Origin: Stramonita haemastoma
Lineage: Eukaryota; Mollusca; Gastropoda; Neogastropoda; Muricidae
DNA length: 17,500 nt
Direction of reading: 5' to 3'
Assembly (NCBI GenBank): GCA_030674155.1
Contig: CM060334.1
Coordinates: forward strand, 39,768,064-39,785,563
The notes under the pieces were generated by a model, which had not been told where the DNA came from, did no database searches, and saw nothing but the letters and a program-made list of their open reading frames with translations. Positions 1-10,054 of the stretch are shown here, piece after piece. The translations under genes were made by a program, and so were the position numbers. Positions within the stretch are counted from its first letter, which is position 1; each line of letters begins with the position of its first letter.

Positions 1-347
1 GTCACAAGTGCAGCGCCTACCCATTATTTTTTTCCCCTCAGGGATGGTGTCTAAAACGACACCTGTGTGCATGCTGGTTTATTTTATAATTCTGTCATCC
101 GCTCCTACCGACACACGATGGCCTGCTTTTCCGAAAGGCGGAACGGGGTTTTAACGTGTGCGCAAGATGTTCTGCGTGCGTTCGCACACGGGGCCTCGGT
201 TTATAGTCTCATCCGAATGACTTTGACATTCAGTTCGATTTTTTCGTCAAACTGGAAAGAAAGGGCGAGGCTGGGTACAAACCCAGAAAATCACGGTTTA
301 CTTGTTGGCAGGCGAACGTCTTAACCATCCTGCCACTTTCCTTCCTT
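1..347 (-). mobile_element. SINE family 2, minus-strand copy cut by the window edge
   Basis: This is the reverse complement of the copy at 14921-15270 over its head, core and first part of the tail. The T-arm (271-286) is a perfect 5-bp stem, and the head ends at the shared ttccttcctt (338-347). The core (about 105-220) reads in reverse as the segment containing cgtgtgcgaacgcacgcag. The distal tail is beyond position 1. A reading frame inside it (67-324) is an accident of the repeat, not a gene. Confidence 0.85.
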
Positions 348-605
348 AGTCCACTAGGTGTATAGGTTCAATGATCAGGTACGCGCTATTCATAGTTAAC
401 ATCCACATAAAAAATTTGGTGGATTACATTAACACAAAAATACCCGATATATTTAAAAGTTTACAAGTTCATTGGAAAAAATGCAAATACCCGACCTTGC
501 CTTTTACTTTTGCGGATTTTTTTTAGTAAGTTTTCTGTACAGTGTCGTAAAGTATCTCCTTTCGACAGATAAAGGAGAAGTGTTCAATAGCTTCTACTGC
601 TGTTG

Positions 606-836
606 GGGAGGGAGGTGTCTGAGAACGCAGCTTCTCCAGAGACCAGCTGCTGTATCTTCCCTGACTCAAAAGAGGGCAGATATCTATTCACAGCTGGGTG
701 AACTGGGGGTTCGTGTGCACTGAAGCCAAGATCCACTGAGAGCCTTCATCAATCTTCCAGGTGACTTCACTCAGTGCAAGCTGCTTATCCTTAGCTTAGG
801 GAGAGCAGTGGCCTTCAATCACTTAAGCTATCCCAT
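606..836 (-). mobile_element. SINE family 3, degenerate minus-strand copy
   Basis: The minus strand has gggatagcttaagtgattg (A-box-like, 820-830) and a diverged middle. It then has gatcttggcttcagtgcaca, ccagttcacccagctgtg, gccctcttttgagtcaggga and ggagaagctgcgttctcag, parallel to the copy at 15719-15975. A reading frame at 472-723 crosses it and is not a gene. Confidence 0.6.
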
Positions 837-849
837 AATGTTCATTCTG

Positions 850-1182
850 TAGACTGAAAGCAAATGCTAAAATGAAAAATTATAATGAAAACAAATCTAA
901 AATGGCAAGTTAGACTAAAAGCAGAACTAAAATGACAAATTAGAATAAAAACAAAACTTAAATGACAAAGCTAGACTAAAAGCAAAAGTAAACTGACAAG
1001 TTAGACTGAAAGCAAAAGTAAACTGACAAGTTAGACTGAAAGCAAAAGTAAACTGACAAGTTAGACTGAAAGCAAAAGTAAACTGACAAGTTAGACTGAA
1101 AGCAAAAGTAAACTGACAAGTTAGACTGAAAGCAAAAGTAAACTGACAAGTTAGACTGAAAGCAAAACTGAAATTTCAAAGT
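850..1182 (+). repeat. 30-bp minisatellite, 11 units
   Basis: Units start at 850, 881, 911, 941, 972, 1002, 1032, 1062, 1092, 1122 and 1152, and each begins tagact/tataat and has an aa-rich body. Five units (1002-1151) are identical and the unit at 972 differs from them by one base. The four earlier units and the last are clearly diverged and include two of 31 bp. The array is AT-rich. Uninterrupted reading on the minus strand only reflects the multiple-of-three period. Confidence 0.95.
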
Positions 1183-1355
1183 AAAAGTCATTCCTTGATA
1201 AATGTCAGGTCGTTTTTATCTAATCAGAGAGCAAACGCTCAAACCATCATTATTTCTCAACATAAACGGTGTCTTGCCTCTGCTGATGCTGCTCCTGTTT
1301 TAATATGATGACAGAACTCCTTAACTCCCCCTACCTGCCCTCCCCCCAACACACG

Positions 1356-1358
1356 CAT

Positions 1359-1389
<31 letters not shown>

Positions 1390-1596
1390 ATATATATATG
1401 ATATAATATAATATAATATAATATAATATAATATAATATAATATGATATAATATAATATAATATAATATAATATGATATAATATAATATAATATAATATA
1501 ATATAATATAATATAATATAATATATATAGATATATATAGAGAGAGATAGATATATATAGATATATAGATATATACGCACACACACACGCATACAA

Positions 1597-1668
<72 letters not shown>
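1356..1668 (+). repeat. Compound microsatellite (CA, AT, ATAAT pentamer, AGAT, CA)
   Basis: Short CA and AT runs lead into a pentanucleotide ATAAT array (about 1399-1522) broken by occasional G. Then come ATAG/AGAT-type repeats to about 1576 and an about 90-base CA run to 1668. Confidence 0.95.
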
Positions 1669-1670
<2 letters not shown>

Positions 1671-1891
1671 ATGCACAAGCAAGGATTAGTCCCATCCCCA
1701 TCAGTTTGCCCGAGACATACTGCTTCCCAAAAGTTAAGTGCTGTGCCTTACTGACTCTTGTAGGGGTCAAGAGAGATTTCTACTCAAAGTCTAGATTTTG
1801 CTGTCAGAGGTCTGAAATAAAACACAATGACGCTGAGTGCATTACCGCCATTTCCTTGTATGTTTCCTCATAGGGGGTAGGGAGAGGACTT

Positions 1892-1917
1892 GGGGGGGGG
1901 GGGGGAAGGGGGGAGGG
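1892..1917 (+). repeat. Poly(G) run with G-quadruplex potential
   Basis: Fourteen G in a row (1892-1905) are followed by two further G runs separated by short A spacers. This gives four or more G blocks within 26 bases. Confidence 0.75.
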
Positions 1918-2237
1918 CAGTGTTGGTAATCCATTAAAAGCACTGTAGGGTGGGGTAGGGTAGGTTAGTATGTTGCAGTTTGATAGAGGGGGAAAGGTTC
2001 AGTCACTATTGATGGATAGGTCCATTGTTGACTTGTGGGTGTTCTTTATACTGTGATGGGTGCGTGCTGATGTTCAGAGCCTGTGTTGTGCTATATTGAT
2101 AGTATTTTTTACGTGGTTTTTGTTCTTATAATTATATGGCTTGTAGCCCTCTGGAATTTCTCTGTTTTAGAGATAATAAATTATATTGAATTGAATTGTT
2201 ATGAAGGTATCATAAGCAGGGTTGTCAAGTCACTAGT

Positions 2238-2282
2238 AAGCGAGAGCGAGAGCGAGCGAGCGAGCGAGCGAGCGAGCGAGCG

Positions 2283-2360
<78 letters not shown>
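2238..2360 (+). repeat. GAGC tetramer and GA dinucleotide microsatellite
   Basis: GAGAGC and GAGC repeats (about 2240-2284) pass into GA repeats with GG interruptions up to 2360. Confidence 0.93.
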
Positions 2361-2361
<1 letters not shown>

Positions 2362-3240
2362 CGTCTTCTCTTTCCTTATCTCAAAGATTTTCCCCAATCA
2401 AAAATCCTCCTTTGATAAGTTAATTCGCAGTTCTAAAAACTTTTCTTCTGATTTTCTTTAGAAAAGCCTTTCGGTGATAACGTTGCAGAACGGATTTCAT
2501 TTCTGGGGAAAAAGATGCACTGTTATATAAGAATGGATGTGAACAGTACATAAATATAAATCAACGACTCCTTTTTCCTAGGTCATTTTTGAATTTAATT
2601 TCAACGGCAATAATAATGTCCTAAAATTGTCCTTGAAATATAAACCGACATACTCTTCTTTCATTTGCACTAATTCTGAGGCTCTGGCTGTAATAGATTT
2701 TGGAGATGTGACACATATCTCATTTTGTTGGTTGTTTTGTTTTGTTTTTGTTTGACGTGAATCATCGCCTTGGTTGCTGTTTTCTAACATCTCACCGTAT
2801 CATCTTCTTCTCTCATGTGTGCACGCGGCCAGAAACTTAGACCTATACCCCGATTTTAGTGACATGGCCTAGGTTTGCTGCTTTTTTTGTTTTTTTTTAG
2901 CTAGAATTGCGTCATAAAAACTGTTCCAGTCAACAAAGTTAGAATTTTTTTTTAAACTCCTTACATTACCACAGTTTTTGCTTCAGTGGCAGTAGATAAC
3001 CTGTATGTACCTACTTATTACGCGGCGACAGATACCTCCAAACACTGCACTGCCAATACTCTTCTGGCGCTGTTTTGTCAAGACCGATGTGCTCTTGTAT
3101 GTGTGCTATGTGATTCTGTGGCCAGGGAAAAAGGGGCTTTTAGTTGAGAGTGATGGGAGCTATCTGCGATTGCATGTACTACTACCATCCATTTTCTTCC
3201 TCGTCTCATCTATGTCACCTAGTCCCTGTGACCTAGTGAG
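2361..3240. other. Unassigned unique DNA
   Basis: This is about 880 bases of AT-rich single-copy-looking DNA with short T runs. No exon with paired splice sites or a known domain was recognised. The reading frames present are short and of no recognisable composition. Confidence 0.5.
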
Positions 3241-3301
3241 TGAGTGTATATGTGTGTGTGTGTATGTATGTGTGTGTGTGTTTGTGTTTGTGTGTGTGAG
3301 G

Positions 3302-3398
<97 letters not shown>

Positions 3399-3579
3399 AC
3401 AGACAGACACAGAGACAGAGAGATATACAGACCAACCGACAGACAGACAGAGACAGAGCGAGAGAAAGAGAGAGAAAAATAGAGAGACAGACAGATAGTT
3501 AGACAGAGAGAAAGAAAAGAGCGTGAGAGAGAGAAAGAGAGAGAGAGACATACATACATACATGCATGCATACATACAT

Positions 3580-3620
<41 letters not shown>

Positions 3621-3712
3621 ATTAGAGAGAGAGAAAGAGACAGAGACAGAGACACAGAGACAGAGAAACAGACAGAAACAGAGAAACATAGACAGAAACA
3701 GAGAGAAAAGAA
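3241..3712 (+). repeat. Compound microsatellite (TG, GA, GACA/CAGA, CATA/CATG)
   Basis: TG with TATG variants (3241-3299) is followed by GA (about 3300-3395). A 300-base mixture of GACAGA and GAGA units comes next, including CATA with a two-unit CATG core (3549-3581) and a clean CAGA array (about 3581-3620). Confidence 0.94.
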
Positions 3713-4158
3713 TCATGTAACATCTTGGAACAGTCTCAAATTGAACGCTTAAGCTTAAACAGTGATACTTAAAAGTTGTAATGACTTGACGTGGGTTTTT
3801 TTTTTTCTAAAACCATAGGGTAATAATGGATGCAGTTATAGAAGTTTCTCAAGATATCACTAATGTCTCCTCTGCCCTTTCGTTGGTCATGACCTTGAGG
3901 AAAGACACTTCACCTTTGTCGAAGATAATTGCGGAATTTCAAGACTTTACTGAGTCGAAGGGTTACGAAACTTTGTTGTTTGGGGCCTGAAGCGTCTTGT
4001 CTTAAGTAGGTAGAGGAGTTCTTGCCATCCCTCCCCCTGTTTTTTTGTTGTGTGTGTGTTTTTTTTTTTTACAAATGGGCAAAACAAAATGACAAACAGA
4101 CGATGTTATGTTAACAGCAGTCAAAGACCTGGTAATAGTCTTAAGGATAATTTTCTTT
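3713..4158. other. Unassigned DNA
   Basis: No gene was recognised. A segment around 3888-3925 (ggtcatgaccttgaggaaag) is reminiscent of an interspersed repeat phrase seen in invertebrate genomes, but it is too short to call here. Confidence 0.35.
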
Positions 4159-4200
4159 TCTCTCTCTGTCTCTCTGTCTGTCTGTCTCTGTCTCTGTCTC

Positions 4201-4297
<97 letters not shown>

Positions 4298-4298
4298 C
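4159..4298 (+). repeat. TC/TCTG microsatellite
   Basis: The tract starts with mixed TCTG and TC units and becomes a TC run with TTTC interruptions, about 140 bases in all. Confidence 0.93.
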
Positions 4299-4458
4299 GC
4301 TTGCTTTTTTTTTCCTCTGTTTTTTTATTTGTCTGCTCTTTCTTTAGTCCAACTTTTCATCCGTCCATTCATTCGATGATCTAGTTTTATAATATATGAA
4401 ACTTGTCACCATCATGAAACAGCTTTTCTCATCCTAAGGTATACTCTCGTGGGTGTAC

Positions 4459-4482
4459 GCACGTACGTACCCACGTACGTGC
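4459..4482 (+). repeat. Short perfect inverted repeat rich in ACGT
   Basis: Two 10-base arms (gcacgtacgt and its complement) flank a four-base accc loop. A self-complementary ataatattat follows at 4491-4500. Confidence 0.6.
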
Positions 4483-4574
4483 ATGCAACCATAATATTAT
4501 AGGAACGCATGCACGCATGCCAGCATTATCTTTGCACTTCCTAACATATTTATTTATTTATTCATTCTTTTTCT

Positions 4575-4783
4575 TTTATATAGAGGTTAATAAAATAAGC
4601 ACACATGTACATTTTTTACATCCAGTCCCCGTGTGTCTACAGTTTTATAAATTGTGTCCTCTGTTCTCACTGGCACACAATAGCCTACTCTTTCGAAAAT
4701 CGGAACAGGATTCAACGTGTGGCGCAAGATGTTCTGCGTGTGTGTTCGAACACGGGACCTCGGTTTAAAGTCTCATCCTGAAG
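4575..4783 (-). mobile_element. SINE family 1, 5'-truncated minus-strand copy
   Basis: Read on the minus strand it contains the core from gatgagactttaaaccgagg through the atcttgcgccacacg region, and the family-1 tail with ggggactggatg. The tRNA-like head and linker are absent. It is more diverged than its neighbour at 4957: the tail hairpin is degraded to atgtacatgtgtgctt. It is oriented head-to-head with that copy, about 170 bases away. Confidence 0.85.
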
Positions 4784-4931
4784 GACTTTTTGATGAGACT
4801 GCTGTGCAGTGAGTGAACACAAAAGACACTTATTTTGAGTATGAATTTTATTTTTTTTGGAGAAAAAGAGATAATGTGCATGGAAGGTGACACAAAAGAC
4901 AGTTATTTCAGGATGATCTTCTTTTTACTAC

Positions 4932-4950
4932 CTTGCTATGTCTGGGAAAG
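4932..4950 (+). repeat. Left flanking direct repeat (probable target-site duplication) of the SINE at 4957-5320
   Basis: The 19-base stretch cttgctatgtctgggaaag matches cttgttatatctgggaaag at 5327-5345 at 17 of 19 positions. Both mismatches are transitions, consistent with ageing after insertion. A few extra bases lie between the repeat and the SINE on each side. Confidence 0.65.
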
Positions 4951-4956
4951 TGTGTG

Positions 4957-5320
4957 TGGGGGGACGGATAGCCTTGTGGTCAGAACATTGCGCTGGCAAT
5001 TTGACGACCCGGGTTCGATTCCGGTCGAGGAGATTTGTCTCCTGGAGTTAACAACAATGCTGACTCCACTCTCCCCAAAAGTCCGGATGAGACTTGAAAC
5101 CGAGGCCCCGTGTGCGAACGCACGCAGAACATCTTGCGCACACGTTAAACCCTGTTCCGCTTTTCGTAAGAGTAGGCCATCGTGTGCCGGTGGGAACAGA
5201 GGACATTGACAAAACTGCATACACACGGGGACTGGATGTAAAGAAAAGCACAAGAGTGCTTATTCCATTATACTCGATATAAAAGATTAAAATCCAATCA
5301 AATCAAATCAAATCAAAGGT
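4957..5320 (+). mobile_element. SINE family 1, full-length copy
   Basis: It is a tRNA-derived SINE. The A box TAGCCTTGTGG (4969-4979) differs by one base from TRGCNNAGYGG, and the B box GTTCGATTC (5013-5021) is perfect, 44 bases downstream as in tRNA-type promoters. Next come a linker (ctggagttaac...ctccactctcccc), the shared core (about 5084-5205), and a family-specific tail with ggggactggatg, the hairpin AAGCAC-aaga-GTGCTT and a gatataaaag end. It closes in AATCA pentamers (about 5292-5317). It is flanked by a 19-bp near-perfect direct repeat (4932-4950 and 5327-5345). Confidence 0.9.
4969..5021 (+). promoter_or_regulatory. Internal RNA polymerase III promoter (A and B boxes) of the SINE at 4957
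   Basis: TAGCCTTGTGG has one mismatch to the A-box consensus, and GTTCGATTC fits the B box. Activity cannot be judged from sequence alone. Confidence 0.65.
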
Positions 5321-5326
5321 GGCTGT

Positions 5327-5345
5327 CTTGTTATATCTGGGAAAG
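5327..5345 (+). repeat. Right flanking direct repeat (probable target-site duplication) of the SINE at 4957-5320
   Basis: This is the partner of 4932-4950 (17 of 19 identical). It lies about ten bases after the AATCA tail. Confidence 0.65.
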
Positions 5346-5569
5346 GGGGCCGGCTGTGTTGCTATGATATATGCGCAGTACAGTGCCAGTCACCCTTTTG
5401 CTTCAGATCTTGCCTGAAGGTCATTCGTGTTCTGTCACATATGTCTGCTCTGATGAAACCTTCCAACGGTCATCAGCTTGCCATGCCACACACATTTGAT
5501 TTCCTTCCCTATCAGCATCCCTCCTCCTTTTGTGTGCCTTCTTCTCCTCTGTTCTGTCTGTGTGTGTGT

Positions 5570-5575
5570 CTCTCT

Positions 5576-5668
<93 letters not shown>
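5570..5668 (+). repeat. TC microsatellite
   Basis: A TC run of about 100 bases with a few single-base interruptions (tcctct, cttctc). Confidence 0.94.
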
Positions 5669-5671
<3 letters not shown>

Positions 5672-5743
5672 GCTTTGTCTGTCTGTTTTTGTCTCTGTAT
5701 TCTCTGTCTGTCTTTCTGTCCGTTTTTTATTATTATTATTCTT

Positions 5744-5957
5744 TTATATCGAGGATAATGGGATAAGCACTCGTGTGCTTTTTTTTTTTTACATCCAGTC
5801 CCCCTGTGTATGCAGTTGTGTAAATATTGCCATCTGTTCCCAGTCGGCACACAATGGCCTACCCTTGCGAAAAGCGGAACAGGATTTAATGTTTGCGCAA
5901 GATGTTCTGCGTGCGTTCGCACACGGGGCCTCGGTTTACAGTCTCATCCGAAAGACT
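5744..5957 (-). mobile_element. SINE family 1, 5'-truncated minus-strand copy abutting a TCTG microsatellite
   Basis: On the minus strand it reads agtctttcggatgagactg, the core, then the tail with ggggactggatg and an intact hairpin AAGCAC-acga-GTGCTT. The head is missing. In full copies the linker would start where this copy runs straight into (TCTG)n at 5958. Confidence 0.88.
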
Positions 5958-6142
<185 letters not shown>

Positions 6143-6390
6143 CCTATTGCTTTTTTCTGTCTTTTCCCTATCATTGTTTTTTGGATGGATTTCTCGAGTT
6201 TGATTTCTTTCTCTATCTACGTTATATCCTTCTACTTTTAATTCAGATGATCTCACATTTTGTCTCTCTTTTTCTTTATTCTATCAACTGTTAGTCCTTC
6301 TCTGCCTGCCTGTCTGTCTCTTGTTTCTTTGTTTCTGCTTCGGTTTGTCTGTTTTTTTTCTGTCTCTGTATGTTTTTCCGTCTGTCTCTT

Positions 6391-6427
<37 letters not shown>

Positions 6428-6431
6428 GTCT

Positions 6432-6506
<75 letters not shown>

Positions 6507-6521
6507 TCTGTCTTCTCTCTC

Positions 6522-6597
<76 letters not shown>
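6391..6597 (+). repeat. TCTG and TC compound microsatellite
   Basis: A TCTG array (6391-6508, with tcttc interruptions) is followed by a TC tract to 6597. It ends where the SINE core at 6598 begins. Confidence 0.94.
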
Positions 6598-6598
<1 letters not shown>

Positions 6599-6788
6599 GT
6601 GTGCGAACGCACGCAGAACATCTTGGGCACACGTTAAATCCTGTTCCGCTTTTCGTAAGAGTAGGCCATCGTGTGCCGGGGGGAACAGATGACAATATTT
6701 ACAAAACTGCATACACACGGGGACTGGATGAAAAAAAACACAAGAGTGCTTATCCCATTATCCTCGATGTAAAAGAATAAAAAATAAA
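6598..6788 (+). mobile_element. SINE family 1, 5'-truncated plus-strand copy abutting a TC microsatellite
   Basis: It starts inside the core at cgtgtgcgaacgcacgcag, immediately after a long (CT)n tract, and continues through the tail (ggggactggatg, gtgcttatcccattatcctcg) to aaaagaataaaaaataaa. It is close to the copy at 8961 in sequence and forms an inverted pair with 5744-5957. Confidence 0.88.
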
Positions 6789-6812
6789 TCTCTCTCCCTC
6801 TCTCTCTCTCTC
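6789..6812 (+). repeat. Short TC microsatellite at the tail end of a SINE
   Basis: About twelve TC units with one ccc interruption directly follow the A-rich SINE tail. Confidence 0.8.
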
Positions 6813-7320
6813 ATATGTTAACAAAACTCCAGCACAAACACAAAAAACTCTATCCTGCATGCTAGAAAACAACTGTCACCATGGTCTTGCTCTATTCTAT
6901 TCTATTCTGACAGTGACTGATACTCGGTTCTCTTTCTGTGTCCAGGGCTAGAATTACCCAGAGATTTTGTTCTGCTGTAGAAAGATTCTGCTGTGGACAC
7001 CTTATTTCTCTTCAGCAGGGGATGATACTGACATATGCCAGAGCGATTCTAGGGGCTGAGTTTGAGATCTAGGCGTAAGTCTTCTCCAGTGATTCATCTT
7101 CTAGACTGCATGCAAGAGGTTCAAGGCTTGGGGCCCTAAGGCCTAACGTGTTATGTTGTAGCAGAGCCATCAACACTTAATTGATGTGGAATACTTGACG
7201 TAAGAGAATGCGTGTCTTGATCCTTGCCCAGTGGTGTGGGATAAATGAACAGTATTTCAGGGGGCAATGACCCCCTCTCTTCTTGCTGGTCAGGGTTGAA
7301 CAGATAATAATATGATTATG
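6813..7320. other. Unassigned unique DNA
   Basis: Apart from a TATTC pentamer stretch near 6890-6908, no repeat family, exon or RNA gene was recognised in these 500 bases. Confidence 0.45.
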
Positions 7321-7389
7321 TAGTGTGGTGTAGTGTGGTGTGGTTTGTGTGTGGGTGTGTGGGTGGGTGGGGGTGTGCGTGTGTGTGTA

Positions 7390-7455
<66 letters not shown>

Positions 7456-7494
7456 CGTGTGTTTGTGTGTGAGTGTGTGTGTGTGTGTGTGCGT

Positions 7495-7530
<36 letters not shown>

Positions 7531-7566
7531 CAGAGACAGAGACAAAGACAGAGACAGAGACAGAGA
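7321..7566 (+). repeat. TG microsatellite followed by GA/CAGAGA
   Basis: Imperfect TGG/TG (7321-7390) and pure TG (to about 7450) carry GC variants. An abrupt switch at about 7496 leads to GAGA and CAGAGA hexamers up to 7566. Confidence 0.94.
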
Positions 7567-7764
7567 TATTCAGAATATTTAATCGTCATAAAAGGGATGT
7601 AGACTTGTTTGACACAACAATAATACACATCAGTTATCAACATCTAATAACTTGCAATGATGTAACACTAAAACATGTTGCATTTTACTACTATACTGTG
7701 TTTCTCTTTTCTCGAAACACTCATACACATATCTTATGCTACCTGCTTGACAGACTAGTTGTGG

Positions 7765-7946
7765 TTATGTATGTATGTATGTATGTATGTATGTATGTAT
7801 GTATGTATGTATGTATGTATGTATGTATGTATGTATGTATGCATGCATGCATGCATGCATGCATGCATGCATGTATGTATGTATGTATGTATGTATGTAT
7901 GTATGTATGTATGTATGTATGTATGTATGTATGTATGTATGTATGT
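7765..7946 (+). repeat. GTAT tetramer array with an internal GCAT block
   Basis: GTAT repeats run from 7765 to 7946. In the middle (7841-7872) there are eight GCAT units, which are self-complementary as a block. The flanking GTAT tracts are of similar length. Confidence 0.95.
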
Positions 7947-8124
7947 GTGTGTGTGTGTGAGTGTGAGTGTGTGTGTGTGTGTGTGCGTTTGCCTACACAA
8001 GCTGTGTGTGTATGTGTGTGTGTGTGTTTGTGTGTGTGCGTGAGTGTGTGTGTGTCTGTGTGTGTCTGTGTGTGTATGTATGTGTATGTATGTGTGTGTG
8101 TGCGTGTGCGCGCGCGCGCGCGCG
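7945..8124 (+). repeat. TG microsatellite ending in a GC run (Z-DNA-prone)
   Basis: TG units with GAG and TCTG variants and one non-repeat interruption (about 7985-8003) end in alternating purine-pyrimidine gcgcgc (about 8106-8124). Alternating TG followed by GC is the classical Z-DNA-prone arrangement. Confidence 0.92.
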
Positions 8125-8770
8125 TCCTTCAAGATAAAAGTCTAAGCATGATGTACAAGAGTGGGATATTCTTGGCTTATTTATTATTCATCACCCCCAA
8201 AAAGACGTCACGAACACATCTCATCTCTCTCTGGGATCGTAAAAATCAGAATGAAACGAGGGCAAGAAAATCTGCACGCCTGTTTGTCTTTATTCCTTGG
8301 CTAGATCTGCGAGGGGTTTTTTTATGGTGTGTGATCGATTGCCCATCATTTTCGAATTATATGGATGATATCTAAACACGACAACATTATTCATCTGGTT
8401 TTTAAAAAAATATTTTTTGTCTGCTGCTTCTATGGACACTCGATATATATGCTAGAGCATTGATAGGAGAAATGATAAAAATGTGGGTTTAAACCTGTCT
8501 TTTAATCTGTTTAAGAGTTGCACAGTTTATATCTAAGATTTCCCCTCGTTTGCATCTCGGGGGCTTGTCAGTATTAAATGCCATTCCATTCTTCTGGAAA
8601 TTTTGTGTTAGGGATTTCCTTTTTTGTCATCCTTCTCTTTCTTTCTGCCTTATTCCTTTTTCTTTCTGTCACCTCCTTTTTTTGTCTATTTTCTGTCCTC
8701 TTAGTCATGAGGGGTGGGGGGAAATGAAGATCTAGATCGAACCTGGAGTTTTTCGGGTTAAAAAAAAAAT
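8125..8770. other. Unassigned AT-rich DNA
   Basis: No exon or repeat family was recognised. T-rich and pyrimidine-rich patches (8610-8700) explain the reading frames seen here. Confidence 0.45.
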
Positions 8771-8881
8771 TATCCTTTATATTTAGAGTAATGGAATAAG
8801 CATTCATGTGCTTTTTTTAACATCTAGTCCCTGTGTGTATGTTGTTTTGTAAATTTTGTCATCTGTTCCAACCGGCTCACT
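8771..8881 (-). mobile_element. SINE family 1, tail-only minus-strand fragment
   Basis: The reverse complement matches the 3' part of the family: gccggttggaacagatgaca, the acacacagggactagatg segment, the agcacatgaatgct hairpin region and a tail reading tattccattactc. Core and head are absent. It lies about 80 bases from the full plus-strand copy at 8961. Confidence 0.75.
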
Positions 8882-8960
8882 GATGATTGTTTCTAGGTAA
8901 GGTGTGTCCCCTCTAGACCACCAATCCACTTAAAGGGTGTGACTGACAACTAAGTGATGA

Positions 8961-9320
8961 GTGGGGACGGGATAGCCTAGTGGTCAGAACATTGCGCTCG
9001 CAATTTGTCGACCCAAGTTCGATTCCCGGGGGAGGAGATTTTTCCCCTGGAGTTAACATCAGTGCTGACTCCACTCTCCCCAAAAGTCTTTCGGATGGGA
9101 CTGTAGACCGAGGCCCCGTGTGCGAACGCACGCAGAACATCTTGCGCACACGTCAAATCCTGTTCCGCTTTTTGTAAGAGTAGGCCATTGTGTGCCGGCG
9201 GGAACAGATGACAGTATTTACACAGCTGCACACACGCGGGGACTGGATGAAAAAAGCACATGAGTGCTCATCCCATTATCCTCAACATAAAAGAATAAAA
9301 TTTCAAAAAAAAAAAAAAAA
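8961..9320 (+). mobile_element. SINE family 1, full-length copy with poly(A) tail
   Basis: The A box TAGCCTAGTGG (8973-8983) fits the consensus completely. The B box GTTCGATTC (9017-9025) is also perfect, with the same 44-base spacing as the copy at 4957. Linker, core (about 9088-9205) and tail match that copy, but the end is different: aaagaataaaatttc followed by 16 A (9305-9320). Both Pol III boxes look intact, so this is the copy most likely to be transcribable. No clear target-site duplication was found. Confidence 0.9.
8973..9025 (+). promoter_or_regulatory. Internal RNA polymerase III promoter (A and B boxes) of the SINE at 8961
   Basis: TAGCCTAGTGG matches TRGCNNAGYGG at all positions, and GTTCGATTC matches GWTCRANNC. 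The anticodon region has a short stem (attgc/gcaat) with a reduced loop. This explains why it is a tRNA relic rather than a tRNA gene. Confidence 0.75.
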
Positions 9321-9890
9321 GATTAAGCGTAGTTTTCTGAAAAACGGCACGAAATACAGGATTTAATAGGTTAGACACAGGTCCAAAAGTGGCCAGAATC
9401 ATGTGGAGAGTTTGTTTTGGGAAATAAAAGATTGCTGGATGCATTTATGGACATTTCCCTTGTTTCAATTGAAAGCATTCAGGTTGTGCAACCTGTTTGT
9501 GAAAAACACGTTCCTCCTAATTGTTACACATCAAAATGTTTAGGAGGTTTGAAACTTTTTGAAATTTTGGGCCGCCATATCGGATTAATTGTGTCCATGG
9601 CAACAGTGCAGAAAACTGAGTACTTCTTTGATTTTTTTTTTCATACTTAAAATTAATGTGATGTTCTTTCATATAGTTATCATTATGGTATAACTTCTAA
9701 CACAGGCTTGTAAACAAAATGTCATCAGTTTGGACCCCCACGTCCCATCTTAACCATCTACTGCTGGCTCTGCTACCAGCTGCCAGAGCCAGACAGAGTG
9801 CCAACCATTCTCAGCACATGGTCCGCTTCAAAGAGAGCTAGTGTGATGAGCAGCAGTGCCATAAAATAGACAGTACAACACAATTGTGAA
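9321..9890. other. Unassigned unique DNA
   Basis: This is 570 bases with a 77-codon open frame at 9417-9650. That frame has no recognisable domain and no convincing splice signals. No repeat was identified. Confidence 0.45.
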
Positions 9891-9955
9891 CGGTGTGTGT
9901 GTGTGTGTGGGGGGGGGGGGGGAAGGGGGGGGGAGGGGTGGAGGGGGGCGAGGGG

Positions 9956-10015
<60 letters not shown>

Positions 10016-10054
10016 TTGTGTGTGTGTGTGTGTCTATCTGTCTGTCTGTCTGTG

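Noticed and set aside
67..324. An 85-codon open frame at the left edge
   Set aside because: It is the antisense reading of a family-2 SINE; the same kind of frame recurs in other copies (for example minus strand 14944-15210).
850..1182. Possible CRISPR-like array with a 30-bp period
   Set aside because: Units are directly adjacent with no unique spacers. The context is an animal genome, so it is a minisatellite.
2160..2200. Possible retroposon tail (attgaattgaattg)
   Set aside because: It resembles the short pentamer tails of LINEs, but no element body could be recognised upstream.
4957..5030. tRNA gene
   Set aside because: A and B boxes are present, but the acceptor and anticodon arms do not fold properly and the sequence continues into a SINE body. 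The same holds for 8961-9035 and 14921-15000.
7605..8375. A 256-codon plus-strand frame with Tyr-Val-Cys-Met repeats
   Set aside because: It runs through GTAT and TG arrays and only stays open because of the repeat periods.
9417..9650. A 77-codon plus-strand frame without simple repeats
   Set aside because: No recognisable domain, no convincing splice sites and no similarity I can name. Length is within chance for this base composition.
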